NCBI RefSeq assembly: GCF_003254575.1
Contig: NZ_QJUA01000007.1
Coordinates: 109,259-173,258, forward strand
From: Mycobacterium kyogaense
Lineage (GTDB): Bacteria; Actinomycetota; Actinomycetes; Mycobacteriales; Mycobacteriaceae
Reading direction: 5' to 3'
Length of the DNA: 64,000 nucleotides
The position numbers and the translations under genes are program-made. The notes beneath the pieces were generated by a model. It searched no databases, had not been told where the DNA came from, and saw only the letters and a list, made by a program, of their open reading frames with translations. Shown here in pieces: positions 53,602-62,454 of this stretch. Numbering within the stretch: position 1 is the stretch's first letter; each line of letters opens with the position of its first letter.

Positions 53602-53615
53602 CTTCGATATCGAAG
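53602..53615. promoter_or_regulatory. MarR autoregulatory operator
   Basis: CTTCGATATCGAAG, a perfect 14-base palindrome just upstream of the TACAGT -10 element of the MarR gene. Its core TTCGATATCGAA differs by one base from the site at 52078-52089 in front of the oxidoreductase. Confidence 0.7.
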
Positions 53616-53665
53616 TGCCAGGGCCTGACCGCGGGCACGCCGCGTGAGCCATCGCGGTCCGCGGA

Positions 53666-54469
53666 TCACGTCGCGGGTCTGACCGCCGGGTCCAGAAGCC
53701 GCGGCGCCACCGCGACAGTCAGCGAAGCCTTTTCGAACGAACGGATCTGGTCCTCGGCGACGTCGGAGTCGGTCACCAGCGTGGCGCCGGCCGGAATCGG
53801 CGCCCACGCGTGAAAGGGCCTGCGCCCCAGCTTCTCTGCGTGGGCCAGCACGTAGACCGTCTCCGCGCGCTGCATCATCAGTTCCTTGAGCCGAGTCTGT
53901 TCCAGCTCCGCTTCGCAAATCCCCAGTTCCGAGTTGACCGCGTCTGCGCCCAGGAAAGCGCGATCGAACGTCAGCCGCTCCAGCGTCGCCTCGGCCAACG
54001 GGCCGACGAAACCCTGGCTGAGGTGCCGCAGAGTGCCGCCGATGCATTCGACACGGACAGCGTCAGCGTCGGCAAGGGCTTCGAGAGCGGTGAGACCAGC
54101 GGTCACCACCGTGAGATCGGCGACGGTGCGCAGGTAATCGCCCATCGCCCCTACCGTGGTGCCCGCATCGAGCAGGATGGTTTCGCCGGGTTGCACCTGC
54201 TCGGCGGCCCACTTGGCGATGGCGTGCTTGGCGTCGAACCCCTGCATCGCCCGCTGCCGGATCGAGGATTCCGGCTGCCGCCCGAGCGCGATCGCGCCGC
54301 CGTAGGTGCGCGCGATCAGTCCCTGTTCGGTCAGCAGGCTCAGGTCGCGGCGGATCGTCGACGCGGTCACGCCGAACTGGGCCGACAGTTCTTCGACGCT
54401 TGCCAGCCCTGTGGACCGGGCCAGCCGAATGATCTCAGCGCGGCGGCCCGTCGACCCACGTGGTGGCAT
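53666..54469 (-). CDS. DeoR-family transcriptional regulator of acid-sugar locus
   Basis: 267 residues. The N-terminal HTH (LSAQFGVTASTIRRDLSLL, about residues 26-45) and the sensor domain with LLDAGTTVGAMGDYL, VECIGGTLRHLS and VYVLAHAEKLGRRPFH form a complete DeoR protein. The ATG at 54469 has AGGAG 6 bases upstream. It is the last gene of the leftward operon, 9 bases after the kinase/PdxA gene. It probably controls both arms of the divergent locus via the operators at 60306-60354, with a phosphorylated acid sugar as effector (inference). Confidence 0.88.
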   Translation of the reverse strand: MPPRGSTGRRAEIIRLARSTGLASVEELSAQFGVTASTIRRDLSLLTEQGLIARTYGGAIALGRQPESSIRQRAMQGFDAKHAIAKWAAEQVQPGETILLDAGTTVGAMGDYLRTVADLTVVTAGLTALEALADADAVRVECIGGTLRHLSQGFVGPLAEATLERLTFDRAFLGADAVNSELGICEAELEQTRLKELMMQRAETVYVLAHAEKLGRRPFHAWAPIPAGATLVTDSDVAEDQIRSFEKASLTVAVAPRLLDPAVRPAT

Positions 54470-54478
54470 CACCCACTC

Positions 54479-56692
54479 CTAATTGAGAACCGTTGTGCTG
54501 GTGGCAAGTTCGGCGGCCTGGCGCAGAGCTTCGACCATGCTACCCGCCTCCGCGATGCCTTTGCCCGCAATGTCGAAGGCCGTTCCGTGATCGACCGACG
54601 TCCGGATGACCGGCAGCCCGACCGTGATGTTGACGCCCGCCTCGATGCCGAGCACCTTGACCGGTCCATGTCCCTGATCGTGGTACATCGCCACGATCAG
54701 GTCGTAGTCGCCGCGGCCGGCGAGGAAGAAGGCGGTGTCGGCCGGCAGTGGTCCGTGCGCGTCGATCCCGTCGGCCACCAGCGCTTCGACAGCCGGCACG
54801 ATCTTCTGGTCTTCTTCGCCGTAGCCGAAGAGCCCGTTCTCCCCCGCGTGTGGGTTGATACCGCAGAGCCCGATCTTGGGATGCGGATTGCCGGACCGCA
54901 CGAGTGCGTCATGCCCGCGGCGCACCGTACGTTCCACCAGACCCGGTTCGATCTTGGCGACGGCGTCGAGCAGCCCGATGTGGGTGGTGACGTGGATGAC
55001 CTTCAGCTTCGGCGACGACAACATCATCGACACCTCCTCGGTACCGGTCAGGTGGGCGAGAAGCTCGGTGTGCCCCGGATAGATGTGTCCTGCGGCGTGC
55101 AGCGCCTCCTTGTTCAGCGGCGCGGTGCAGATCGCCTGGACTTCGCCGCGCACCGCCAGTTCGCTTGCCACTCGGATGTATTCGTAGGCGGCGTTGCCGG
55201 CGACGGCCGACAGCTCACCCCAGGGCAGATCTGCCGGAAGCAGGTCGAGGTCGATGACGTTGATCCGGCCCGGCGCAACACGGGCGTCGCCGACCGTCTC
55301 GACCGCGACGATGTCGCACGTGATCCCCAGGATGTCCGCGGCTTGGGTCAGGCGCTTCGCATCTCCGATCACAACGGGGACGCACCACCCCGCGACGGCG
55401 TCGTCCAGGAGTGCAGGGACGATCACCTCGGGGCCGATCCCGGCGCCATCCCCCATGGTGACGGCGACGACGGGAAGTGCTGCGGTGCCGGAGTTCGGCG
55501 TCATGGTGGTGCCCTTCAACTGGTGGGTGGGTGAAACGTTCTGCGCACGAACGAAACTGAGGTGCGCGGTGATGTCGACGAAACTGTCGCGATCGCCGAA
55601 GCTTCCGGGGCGAGTCACGATTCGCCGACCGTCGGAGGTCACACTGACGACGGCTCCGTGGTGCACGACGTCGACCGGCCGCAGCGCGTCGTATCCGAGC
55701 GCGTCGATGACCGCGCGGGCGGTCTCCCCGCCGGTCAGGACGAAGTCGGGGCGGCGCGTCGCGGCGCGGTCACCGGCGGCCACGTACGAGCCCAGCCGGG
55801 TGGCCAGTTCTGCGCGCTGCGGTGCGGGAACCGATCCGCCGATGGTGAGGACGACCTGCGCGTGCGTGGCCAATGCCTCCGCCAGCCGGGACGATTCGGC
55901 GGTGCCCGTGAGGAGCTCGCCGGCTTCGACCGTGATCGGTACCGCACCGGTGTCGACGAGCGCCGCGACCTGTGCCGTCGCATTCCTGGCGCCGGTGCCC
56001 ACGACAGTCAAAACAACTGAGGGACAATTGCTCTCGGCGATTGGTACAGGAGAGCTCGCGTCCAGTGTGCGCGCCAGCGCAGCCGTCAGCGCTGCGGTTC
56101 CGATCAACTGGACACCCGGTACCTGTCGAGCGGCGGCGAGCGCGGCATCGAGGTCGGAGTCTGAGGCCACATCGCAGATCGCCACCGCACCGTCGGCCAC
56201 CGCAGCGGCGATATCCCCCGGCGACGAACAGATGCGGCTGGGGTGTCGCACGACGTCGGTGATCGACTCGGGCGGTGGTGCGGGCTCCAGGTGCCACAGG
56301 TCGGTGCGGTGCAGGGGAACGCCGTCGACATGGAGCACACCGTCGCGCACAGTGCGGCCGAGACCGGGGAGCCCGGCCGCGACGACGACCGGGCCGCGAT
56401 CGGCCAGGACGTCCACGGTCGAACCGATGTGCCCGCGCAACAGTGAGTCGATCTTGACGATCGTGAGGCGGCCCGCGGGGCTGCGGTCGAGGGTGGCTGT
56501 CAGCACCGAATCCGTCTGTGCCGGCGCAGCTCCCCGCGTGTTCAGGTCGACAACGGTGACGCCGGAAAGATCCGCGTGCGCCGGGTCCAGCACGAGCCTC
56601 GCCTCGGGGATGCGGCCGAGGAAGGATGCGGCGGCCTCGGCGGCTCCGGAGAGGTCATCGGCGAGAACGAGGATGTCGGCGCAAGTGCTCAT
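54479..56692 (-). CDS. Fused four-carbon acid-sugar kinase and PdxA-like dehydrogenase
   Basis: 737 residues in one frame. Residues 1-385 are a DUF1537 four-carbon acid-sugar kinase (ILVLADDLSGAAEAA; nucleotide site VLTGGETARAV; RPGSFGD at the end). Residues from about 397 are a PdxA2-like dehydrogenase with metal His in YPGHTELLAHL, LCGINPHAGENGLFG and YHDQGHGPVKVLG. In the known separate-enzyme pathway the kinase makes 4-phospho-threonate or -erythronate and the dehydrogenase oxidises and decarboxylates it to dihydroxyacetone phosphate. The junction holds an ATG (55504) with GAAGGG ahead, so a separate PdxA start cannot be excluded. The ATG overlaps the SDR stop. Confidence 0.88.
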   Translation of the reverse strand: MSTCADILVLADDLSGAAEAAASFLGRIPEARLVLDPAHADLSGVTVVDLNTRGAAPAQTDSVLTATLDRSPAGRLTIVKIDSLLRGHIGSTVDVLADRGPVVVAAGLPGLGRTVRDGVLHVDGVPLHRTDLWHLEPAPPPESITDVVRHPSRICSSPGDIAAAVADGAVAICDVASDSDLDAALAAARQVPGVQLIGTAALTAALARTLDASSPVPIAESNCPSVVLTVVGTGARNATAQVAALVDTGAVPITVEAGELLTGTAESSRLAEALATHAQVVLTIGGSVPAPQRAELATRLGSYVAAGDRAATRRPDFVLTGGETARAVIDALGYDALRPVDVVHHGAVVSVTSDGRRIVTRPGSFGDRDSFVDITAHLSFVRAQNVSPTHQLKGTTMTPNSGTAALPVVAVTMGDGAGIGPEVIVPALLDDAVAGWCVPVVIGDAKRLTQAADILGITCDIVAVETVGDARVAPGRINVIDLDLLPADLPWGELSAVAGNAAYEYIRVASELAVRGEVQAICTAPLNKEALHAAGHIYPGHTELLAHLTGTEEVSMMLSSPKLKVIHVTTHIGLLDAVAKIEPGLVERTVRRGHDALVRSGNPHPKIGLCGINPHAGENGLFGYGEEDQKIVPAVEALVADGIDAHGPLPADTAFFLAGRGDYDLIVAMYHDQGHGPVKVLGIEAGVNITVGLPVIRTSVDHGTAFDIAGKGIAEAGSMVEALRQAAELATSTTVLN

Positions 56693-57420
56693 AGCGACAG
56701 GCCTGCACATTGGGTGATGACCTGGCCGGTGATGCTGCGCGCATCGGCGCCCAGCAGGAAGGCGACCAGGCCGGCGACTTCACCGGAATCGATGAGGCGC
56801 CCCATCGGTGGCACCGTGGCGGCAGTTCGTGCCCGGTTCGGGTCGGACAGCATCGGGGTGTCCGTGGGTCCCGGGGCGACGACGTTGACGGTGATGCCGC
56901 GCGTGACGAGTTCTGCTGCCCACGAGCGAGCCATGCCCGTGAGTGCGGATTTGGTGGCGGCGTACTGGCTCTTGCCGGGATTGCCACTCATCGTGCGGCT
57001 GCCGATCAGGACGATGCGGCCACCCTCGGTGATCCTGGCAGCGAGGGTGTCGACGAGCGCTTCGGCCGCACCGACGTGAATGCGCCACATCTGCGCACTG
57101 TGCCCGAGATCCAGTTCACCCACCGGCGCCGCGAACTGGACACCGGCCGCGTGGATGACCGCGTCGACGGTCTGCAGCCCAGCGAGGTGGCGCTGGATCT
57201 GGTCGAAGTCCGCCATATCGGTTTCGCACCAGTCGAAACGGTCGTCGTCGAGGGCGGGCTTGCGGCGACTGAGCCCCAGCACGCCCCAGCCGTCGGCGAG
57301 CAGCCGCTCGGCGATGGCCGCGCCGATGCCGGAGCTGACCCCCGTCACAACGGCTTGCTGGCTGGCTTGCTGGACGGCTTGCTGGACGGCTTGCTGGACG
57401 GCTTGTTCGACCTCGCTCAT
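56689..57420 (-). CDS. Short-chain dehydrogenase with AVQQ-repeat N-terminus
   Basis: 243-residue SDR. A repeat-rich lead (MSEVEQAVQQAVQQAVQQAS) precedes the cofactor motif VVTGVSSGIGAAIAE. The active site has SRTMSGN and SQYAATKSALTG (Tyr-Lys), and it ends with the ITGQVITQCAG tail. It probably oxidises a sugar or sugar acid after hydrolysis. Overlaps of 4 bases on both sides (ATGA with the sialidase-like gene and with the kinase fusion) show co-translation. Confidence 0.88.
   Translation of the reverse strand: MSEVEQAVQQAVQQAVQQASQQAVVTGVSSGIGAAIAERLLADGWGVLGLSRRKPALDDDRFDWCETDMADFDQIQRHLAGLQTVDAVIHAAGVQFAAPVGELDLGHSAQMWRIHVGAAEALVDTLAARITEGGRIVLIGSRTMSGNPGKSQYAATKSALTGMARSWAAELVTRGITVNVVAPGPTDTPMLSDPNRARTAATVPPMGRLIDSGEVAGLVAFLLGADARSITGQVITQCAGLSL
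57352..57411 (-). repeat. Five 12-base tandem units at SDR N-terminus
   Basis: Units of GGCTTGCTGGAC on the plus strand: three identical (57364-57399), with one variant on each side. They encode Ala-Val-Gln-Gln repeats directly before the SDR Rossmann motif. The unit is a multiple of three, so slippage would change linker length without breaking the frame. Confidence 0.9.
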
Positions 57421-58637
57421 GTCGCGCTTCCGTACACCCACGAATTGTCCAGTCCGACATACTCGATCGCCTGGCGGAAGCGCGTGAACGCGACGTGCAG
57501 CGTCTGACCGTCCGCGCAGATCGACGGGTACGACAGCTCGCGGTTGAGCGCGTCGCGGGAGTTGTTGGACAGGCAGTAACCATCACCGTCTTCGACGGTG
57601 CGGCGGACGGGCCACGTCAGTCCGCCGTCACGGGAGATCGCGAGCGTCATCGGGGCCCGCGGGGCGCCCCAGAACGCGGTGCGCGCGTCGGCGTCGACCA
57701 CCGACGGCTCAGGGGTGACAGGCTGCTGGGCGCCCTCGGCGAGTCCGTCGTCGTCGATCTCGTCGTACAGCGAGAGACGTCGGGCCGTGGCGTCGGCTGC
57801 ACTCGAGTGGTTGTACACCAACGCAAGTCGATCGTCGGGCAGCACGACGAACTGGATCGAGGAGTTGTTGTTGGGCAGTTCGGTGGGCTGCGGCGCCGAC
57901 CACGATTCGCCGTCGTCGGTGGACACGCTGCGGTAGATCGAATCGGCCCAGCGGCTCCGGAACAGCGCGACCAGTGTGCCGTCGGAGAGACGGCCGATGT
58001 TCATGTGTACGCAGCCGATGCTCTCGGGCACCACCACCTCACGCCAGGTCGATCCGGCGTCGTCGGAGATCAGCACAGCGCTGTAATCGTGGTTGCCGAC
58101 CCACTTCTCGCCCGGGGTGCGCACACAGTAGAAGATCGGCAGCAGCAGTCGGCCGCTCGGCAGCACGGTCAGGGGTTGGCGGATGAACACACCCGCATGC
58201 GGGGTTTCGGCGACCATGGTGTGCACCGGGCCCCAGGTGTTTCCGCCGTCGTTCGAGATGCGTCGCTGCACCCGCGCGGTGTCCTGGTTGCCGGCGTGCT
58301 GCGACGTCCACAGCAGCCACACCTCACCGCCATCGCGGACGTGCAGCACGGGGTTCTGCTCGGACCGCGTGCTGTCGTCGGACATCTGCACCGGCTGCGT
58401 CCAGACCGTGTCGCCGGCGGGCAGTCGGGAGAACCACACGCTGATGTCTGCCACACCCTCCTGCGTACCCGAGAACCACACGCACGCCAGGGATCCGTCG
58501 GGCAGCATCGTGAGGTTCGCGGCGTGGTTCTGGATGTGCGGCGGCGGCAGCAACGTTTCGCGGCGGCCCTCTTCGGCGTGATCCCGCAGCACGCCGTCGG
58601 GATGCAGGGTGGTGGTGTCGGCGGTGGCGGTGCTCAT
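57417..58637 (-). CDS. Sialidase-like BNR-repeat protein, cytoplasmic
   Basis: 406 residues of the six-bladed propeller type. Four Asp-box repeats are visible (SNDGGNTWGP, SDDAGSTWRE, STDDGESWSAP, SRDGGLTWPV), together with an Arg-rich site (FIRQPLTVLPSGRLLLP) and NPVLHVRDGGEVWLLW. The protein has no signal peptide, so it acts inside after import. Many such proteins are not true sialidases, so the bond cleaved is open. It starts in the SBP stop (ATGA) and ends in the SDR start. Confidence 0.83.
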   Translation of the reverse strand: MSTATADTTTLHPDGVLRDHAEEGRRETLLPPPHIQNHAANLTMLPDGSLACVWFSGTQEGVADISVWFSRLPAGDTVWTQPVQMSDDSTRSEQNPVLHVRDGGEVWLLWTSQHAGNQDTARVQRRISNDGGNTWGPVHTMVAETPHAGVFIRQPLTVLPSGRLLLPIFYCVRTPGEKWVGNHDYSAVLISDDAGSTWREVVVPESIGCVHMNIGRLSDGTLVALFRSRWADSIYRSVSTDDGESWSAPQPTELPNNNSSIQFVVLPDDRLALVYNHSSAADATARRLSLYDEIDDDGLAEGAQQPVTPEPSVVDADARTAFWGAPRAPMTLAISRDGGLTWPVRRTVEDGDGYCLSNNSRDALNRELSYPSICADGQTLHVAFTRFRQAIEYVGLDNSWVYGSAT

Positions 58638-60217
58638 GCGTTTCCGTTCAGCGTCACAGCGGCGAGGTCGTAGGAGTTGTTGGGGCGCAGGTTGATCCCG
58701 TCGATCCGAGTCCGGCGTCCGAGGACTGCCTTCGGGACGAAGGACCAGAGGCACGGGCAGGTCGCCCAGATCTGCCGTTGCGCGTCGGCGAGCAGAGCAT
58801 CGCGGCGGACAGGGTCCACTTCTTCGGAGGCAGCCGTGATGGTCTTCGTGATGTCGGGAAACACGTACCCGTGGTAGGTGTCCCGGGTGGCCTCCTTGGC
58901 GGCGGTGCCTGCATACATCCCCTGCATGATCGTCAGCGCCAAGCCGGTGGGGCTGGGGTAGCCGTTGCCGAGGATGTCCCAGTCGCCGGCCTTACCCTGC
59001 CGCCACTGGGCAATGTCGCCACCGGGCTCGAACTGCTGGAGCACGGCGTTGACCCCCACGGCTGAGAGCATCTGCACCACCGATTCCATGATGTCGGTGT
59101 CTGCTGCGAATTCGCCGCTCTCCCAGATGATCTTGACGCGCAGATCATCGAGTCCCAGCGCTCGGAGCTCGGACTTGGCGCGGTCCGGATCGTAGGTGTA
59201 GCTGCCGGTTTCGACGGCGCCGGCCAAGCTCAACGGAATGACGCCGCGGGAGGCGGTGGCCGAGCCCTGCATGACGTTGTCGATGAGAGACTGTCCGTCG
59301 ATGGCGTAGGTGAGCGCCCGGCGCACCCGCGCATCTGCCATCGGAGAGCTCGGGGGCTTGCGGAAGTTGTAGAAGAGCTGGTTCAGACGCACCCCGTCCG
59401 CATGCTGAACGGCCACGCCGGCCAGCCCGGAGATCTGGTCGGTGGAATCGGGGGTGATGGAGTCGATGACGTCGATCTCACCGCTGCGCAGGGCCACGAC
59501 GCGGCTCGATTCGTCGGGCATGAACCGCACCCGCACCGATTCCACGTGCGGCGCTGGGCCCCAGTAGTTCTCGTTGCGCGCCAAGGTGTAGGTGCCCTGT
59601 CCGCGATCCGACTGCGTCACCACATAGGGTCCGGTGCCGACTCCACCGGAGAGGTCCTCGGGTTTGTTGGCCGCCGCCGGGGTGATCAGGATGTTGCTCA
59701 TCAGGTAGTCGAGCACCGGCACGGGTCGCGTCGTGCGCAACGTGAAGCTGGCGTCGTCGATCTGCTCGACAGTGGGCCACTCGGGGAAGAAGCCCGCGAC
59801 GAAGGATCCGTTGACCTGCGAGTACATCGACAGCGCCGTGGCCACGTCACGAACCTCGACCGGTGCGCCGTCCGAGTAGCGGATACCGGGCCGCAGCCGG
59901 ACGTACCAGGTGGTCGGGTCCACGAGCCGGAACTGGTCGGCGAGCACCAGTCGGGGCTTGAGATCGGCGTCGATCTCGGTCAGCGCCTGTCGCACCGCGC
60001 GCTGCACGGTCAGCGCGGCGTCGTACTGCAGCAGCTTGTTGTCGAGCGTGTTCAGCGCCCGATTGAGACCGAGGCTGATCGTGGTCGGTCCCGGGCGTCC
60101 CGTCGGCGTGGCGCAGGACACCACCGCGGGAGCGATGGCCAGACCGGCACCGAACAGCAGGCTCGATTTCAGCATCGAGCGTCGCGACAGGCGACGATCG
60201 GCGAGCGATTCGGTCAT
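58634..60217 (-). CDS. ABC transporter substrate-binding lipoprotein (family 5, Dpp/Opp)
   Basis: 527 residues. A twin-arginine signal (SRRSMLKSSLL) followed by a hydrophobic stretch and lipobox (VVSC) suggests Tat export and lipid anchoring. The mature chain has solute-binding family 5 features (WYVRLRPGIRYSDGAPVEV, GTGPYV, ENYWGPAPHVESV). It should deliver the substrate to the permease and ATPase products encoded divergently. The ATG at 60217 is preceded by GGAGGG; a second ATG at 60220 is equally possible. Confidence 0.9.
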   Translation of the reverse strand: MTESLADRRLSRRSMLKSSLLFGAGLAIAPAVVSCATPTGRPGPTTISLGLNRALNTLDNKLLQYDAALTVQRAVRQALTEIDADLKPRLVLADQFRLVDPTTWYVRLRPGIRYSDGAPVEVRDVATALSMYSQVNGSFVAGFFPEWPTVEQIDDASFTLRTTRPVPVLDYLMSNILITPAAANKPEDLSGGVGTGPYVVTQSDRGQGTYTLARNENYWGPAPHVESVRVRFMPDESSRVVALRSGEIDVIDSITPDSTDQISGLAGVAVQHADGVRLNQLFYNFRKPPSSPMADARVRRALTYAIDGQSLIDNVMQGSATASRGVIPLSLAGAVETGSYTYDPDRAKSELRALGLDDLRVKIIWESGEFAADTDIMESVVQMLSAVGVNAVLQQFEPGGDIAQWRQGKAGDWDILGNGYPSPTGLALTIMQGMYAGTAAKEATRDTYHGYVFPDITKTITAASEEVDPVRRDALLADAQRQIWATCPCLWSFVPKAVLGRRTRIDGINLRPNNSYDLAAVTLNGNA

Positions 60218-60305
60218 CATCGACCCTCCAACTTCGACGGGGTTGTCGCGGTGACGCATCGAGATGCGCATGAGTTGTGATCGCGACCACAACAACGTAA
60301 CCGTT

Positions 60306-60354
60306 TTGCGCGTAACACGCAATATTGAAATCCGTACTTGCGCGTTGTGCGCAT
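60306..60354. promoter_or_regulatory. Tandem operator sites in divergent promoter region
   Basis: TTGCGCGTAACACGCAA (60306-60322) and TTGCGCGTTGTGCGCAT (60338-60354) share the first eight bases and an inverted GCGCA/TGCGC character. The start-to-start distance is 32 bases, three helical turns. They lie between the leftward solute-binding gene and the rightward permease gene, as expected for a DeoR-controlled divergent promoter. Confidence 0.65.
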
Positions 60355-60462
60355 CAGTGTCATTGTGATCTGGACGACAAACTCGTCACTTCACGGCCGC
60401 GACCACATCGCCGCGGCGGATCGAAAGGTCGACGATGACCGCACAGGCGCATCGAGAGGTCG

Positions 60463-61497
60463 GTGACTGAGATGGCCGATCAACTACTCGCGGCCCCACC
60501 GAAACCGGCTCCCCATGCCGGCATGGCTTGCCGCCGGTCGATGGACGCACTGCTCGGGCCGATGCCGGGCTATCTATTACGTCGCCTCGGCCAGAGCCTC
60601 CTCACGGTGTTCCTCACCCTGACAACGGTGTTCGTGCTCATCCGGATGGCCCCCGGCGATCCGGCCTACGCCCTGGCGGGCCCGCTGGCGAGCACCGAAG
60701 ACCTCGCCCGCATCCGCACCGAGATGGGTCTCGACGAATCCGTCTTCGTCCAGTATCTGAAGTACCTGCAAGGGTTGCTGCATCTGGATCTGGGCACCTC
60801 GTACTCATTCCAGGCACCCGCGCTGGACGTCGTGTTCTCGCGACTCCCCTACACGGTCACCCTGGCGGTCGCCGCCATCCTCCTGACGACGGTCGTGGCC
60901 ATCCCCCTCGGGGTCTGGATGGCCCACCATGCCGACACGCGTCGTGAGCTGGCCGCCAACGCCGCGACCATCGCCGGTCAGTCGATGCCCGACTTCTGGA
61001 CCGGGCTGATGCTGATCACGGTGTTCGCCGTCGTGTTTCCGATCCTGCCCCCTGCCGGATTCACCACCTGGTCGAGCCTGATCCTGCCCACTGTCACGAT
61101 CGCAGTGCTGCAGGTGGCCCTCATCTCCCGGATGGTCCGCCGCGAGATGGTCGGCGCGTTCCTCTCCCCCTACATCACCGTCGGCCGCGCACGGGGGGTG
61201 TCCGAACGCGAGCTGATCTGGCGCTACGCGCTGCGCAACTCGGCCATCCCCGTGCTGACCGCGCTCGGCACCCGCTTCGCGTCGATGCTCAACGGCGTCG
61301 TCGTCGTGGAGGTCGTGTTCGCATGGCCGGGCGTCGGCTCACTGGTGGTCCGCGCACTCGAGACACGCGATTACCCGCTCATCCAGGCCACCGTGCTGGT
61401 CACCGCCGTCCTGGCCATCCTGGTCCAGCTGCTGGTCGACCTCTGTTATCCACTCCTGGACCCGCGGGTCCGCCTCGGAAAGGGACGCGGCAAATGA
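60463..61497 (+). CDS. ABC transporter permease, DppB/OppB type
   Basis: 344 residues. It has a basic N-terminal extension, then LLRRLGQSLLTVFLTLTTVFVLIRMAPGDPA, which is the hallmark first helix of DppB, and six membrane helices with the EAA loop (ARARGVSERELIWRYALRNS-like). GTG 60463 is used; ATG 60472 would remove three residues. Its stop overlaps the next permease by 4 bases. Confidence 0.9.
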   Translation: MTEMADQLLAAPPKPAPHAGMACRRSMDALLGPMPGYLLRRLGQSLLTVFLTLTTVFVLIRMAPGDPAYALAGPLASTEDLARIRTEMGLDESVFVQYLKYLQGLLHLDLGTSYSFQAPALDVVFSRLPYTVTLAVAAILLTTVVAIPLGVWMAHHADTRRELAANAATIAGQSMPDFWTGLMLITVFAVVFPILPPAGFTTWSSLILPTVTIAVLQVALISRMVRREMVGAFLSPYITVGRARGVSERELIWRYALRNSAIPVLTALGTRFASMLNGVVVVEVVFAWPGVGSLVVRALETRDYPLIQATVLVTAVLAILVQLLVDLCYPLLDPRVRLGKGRGK

Positions 61498-62453
61498 CCG
61501 GCGCATCAACCCCTCCGCAGACGATGGTGATCGAACCACCCGGTCAACCCCGTCCTTCTGCCGTCACCGAACGCGACATCGCCCGGGCCGGGGCCACCCG
61601 GCGCAGCCGCGACAGCCGCATCAAGATCTGGGTCGGCACCATCTCCGTGCTGATCGTCGTTGCTCCCGTGGCCTTGGCTCGCATCCTGCCGCTCCCGTCC
61701 CCCGACGCGACGAACCTGGCAGCGCGACGCTTGCCGCCGCTGACAGACGGCCACCTGTTCGGCACCGACCAGCTCGGCCGCGATCTGCTCGCGCGCGTGC
61801 TCTACGGCGGCCAGGTGTCGCTGCTCATCGGTCTTCTCGCGGTGCTGGTATCGGGCCTGATCGGGCTGACACTGGGCGCGCTCGCCGGCTACCGCGGCGG
61901 GTGGACCGACACCATCGTCAGCCGCCTGCTCGAAGCTCAGCTGTCACTTCCCCTGCTGATGATGCTGCTGCTCGTCGTCGCGCTGTTCGGGGCATCGATC
62001 CCGGTGATCACATTCGTCATCGCGATCGCGCAGTGGCCCGAAATCGCCCGCCTGACAAGGTCTCTGACCTTGGTCGAACGGGAGAAACCGTACATCGCGG
62101 CGGCCCACGTACTCGGCCTGGGCAACGGCGCGATCCTGCTGCGTCACATCGTGCCCAACATCGTCAAGCAGGTCTCGCTGGTGGTCATGCTGTTGCTCGC
62201 GCAGGCCGTGCTGCTGGAGAGTGCCCTGTCCTACCTGGGCGCCGGCCCGCAACGGCCTTTCGCCACCTGGGGCCGCATCATCTCCGACGGGCAGGACTAC
62301 GTCACCACCTCCTGGTGGCTGGTCACGCTGCCGGGCCTGGTGATCGCCGTGCTGGTGGTGGGGGTCAACCTGCTGGGCGACGGCATGCGCGATCGCACCG
62401 GCGGATCGAAGGGTCCCCTCAAACGCTTTGCGCTGCAGCGGAAGGACAAGTGA
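61494..62453 (+). CDS. ABC transporter permease, DppC/OppC type
   Basis: 319 residues. An N-terminal cytoplasmic tail precedes the first helix (KIWVGTISVLIVVAPVAL), then HLFGTDQLGRDLLARVLYG, which is the typical DppC motif, and the EAA loop (AAAHVLGLGNGAILLRHIVPN). Forms the transmembrane channel with the DppB-like protein. The ATG overlaps the preceding stop; the ATPase gene begins one base after its own stop. Confidence 0.9.
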   Translation: MTGASTPPQTMVIEPPGQPRPSAVTERDIARAGATRRSRDSRIKIWVGTISVLIVVAPVALARILPLPSPDATNLAARRLPPLTDGHLFGTDQLGRDLLARVLYGGQVSLLIGLLAVLVSGLIGLTLGALAGYRGGWTDTIVSRLLEAQLSLPLLMMLLLVVALFGASIPVITFVIAIAQWPEIARLTRSLTLVEREKPYIAAAHVLGLGNGAILLRHIVPNIVKQVSLVVMLLLAQAVLLESALSYLGAGPQRPFATWGRIISDGQDYVTTSWWLVTLPGLVIAVLVVGVNLLGDGMRDRTGGSKGPLKRFALQRKDK

Positions 62454-62454
62454 G

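Noticed and set aside
53810..55534. 574-codon plus-strand frame opposite DeoR and the PdxA part
   Set aside because: Shadow frame; the minus strand carries complete catalytic motifs and coupled starts.
55194..56717. 507-codon plus-strand frame opposite the kinase domain
   Set aside because: Ser/Thr/Arg-rich antisense translation with no motif.
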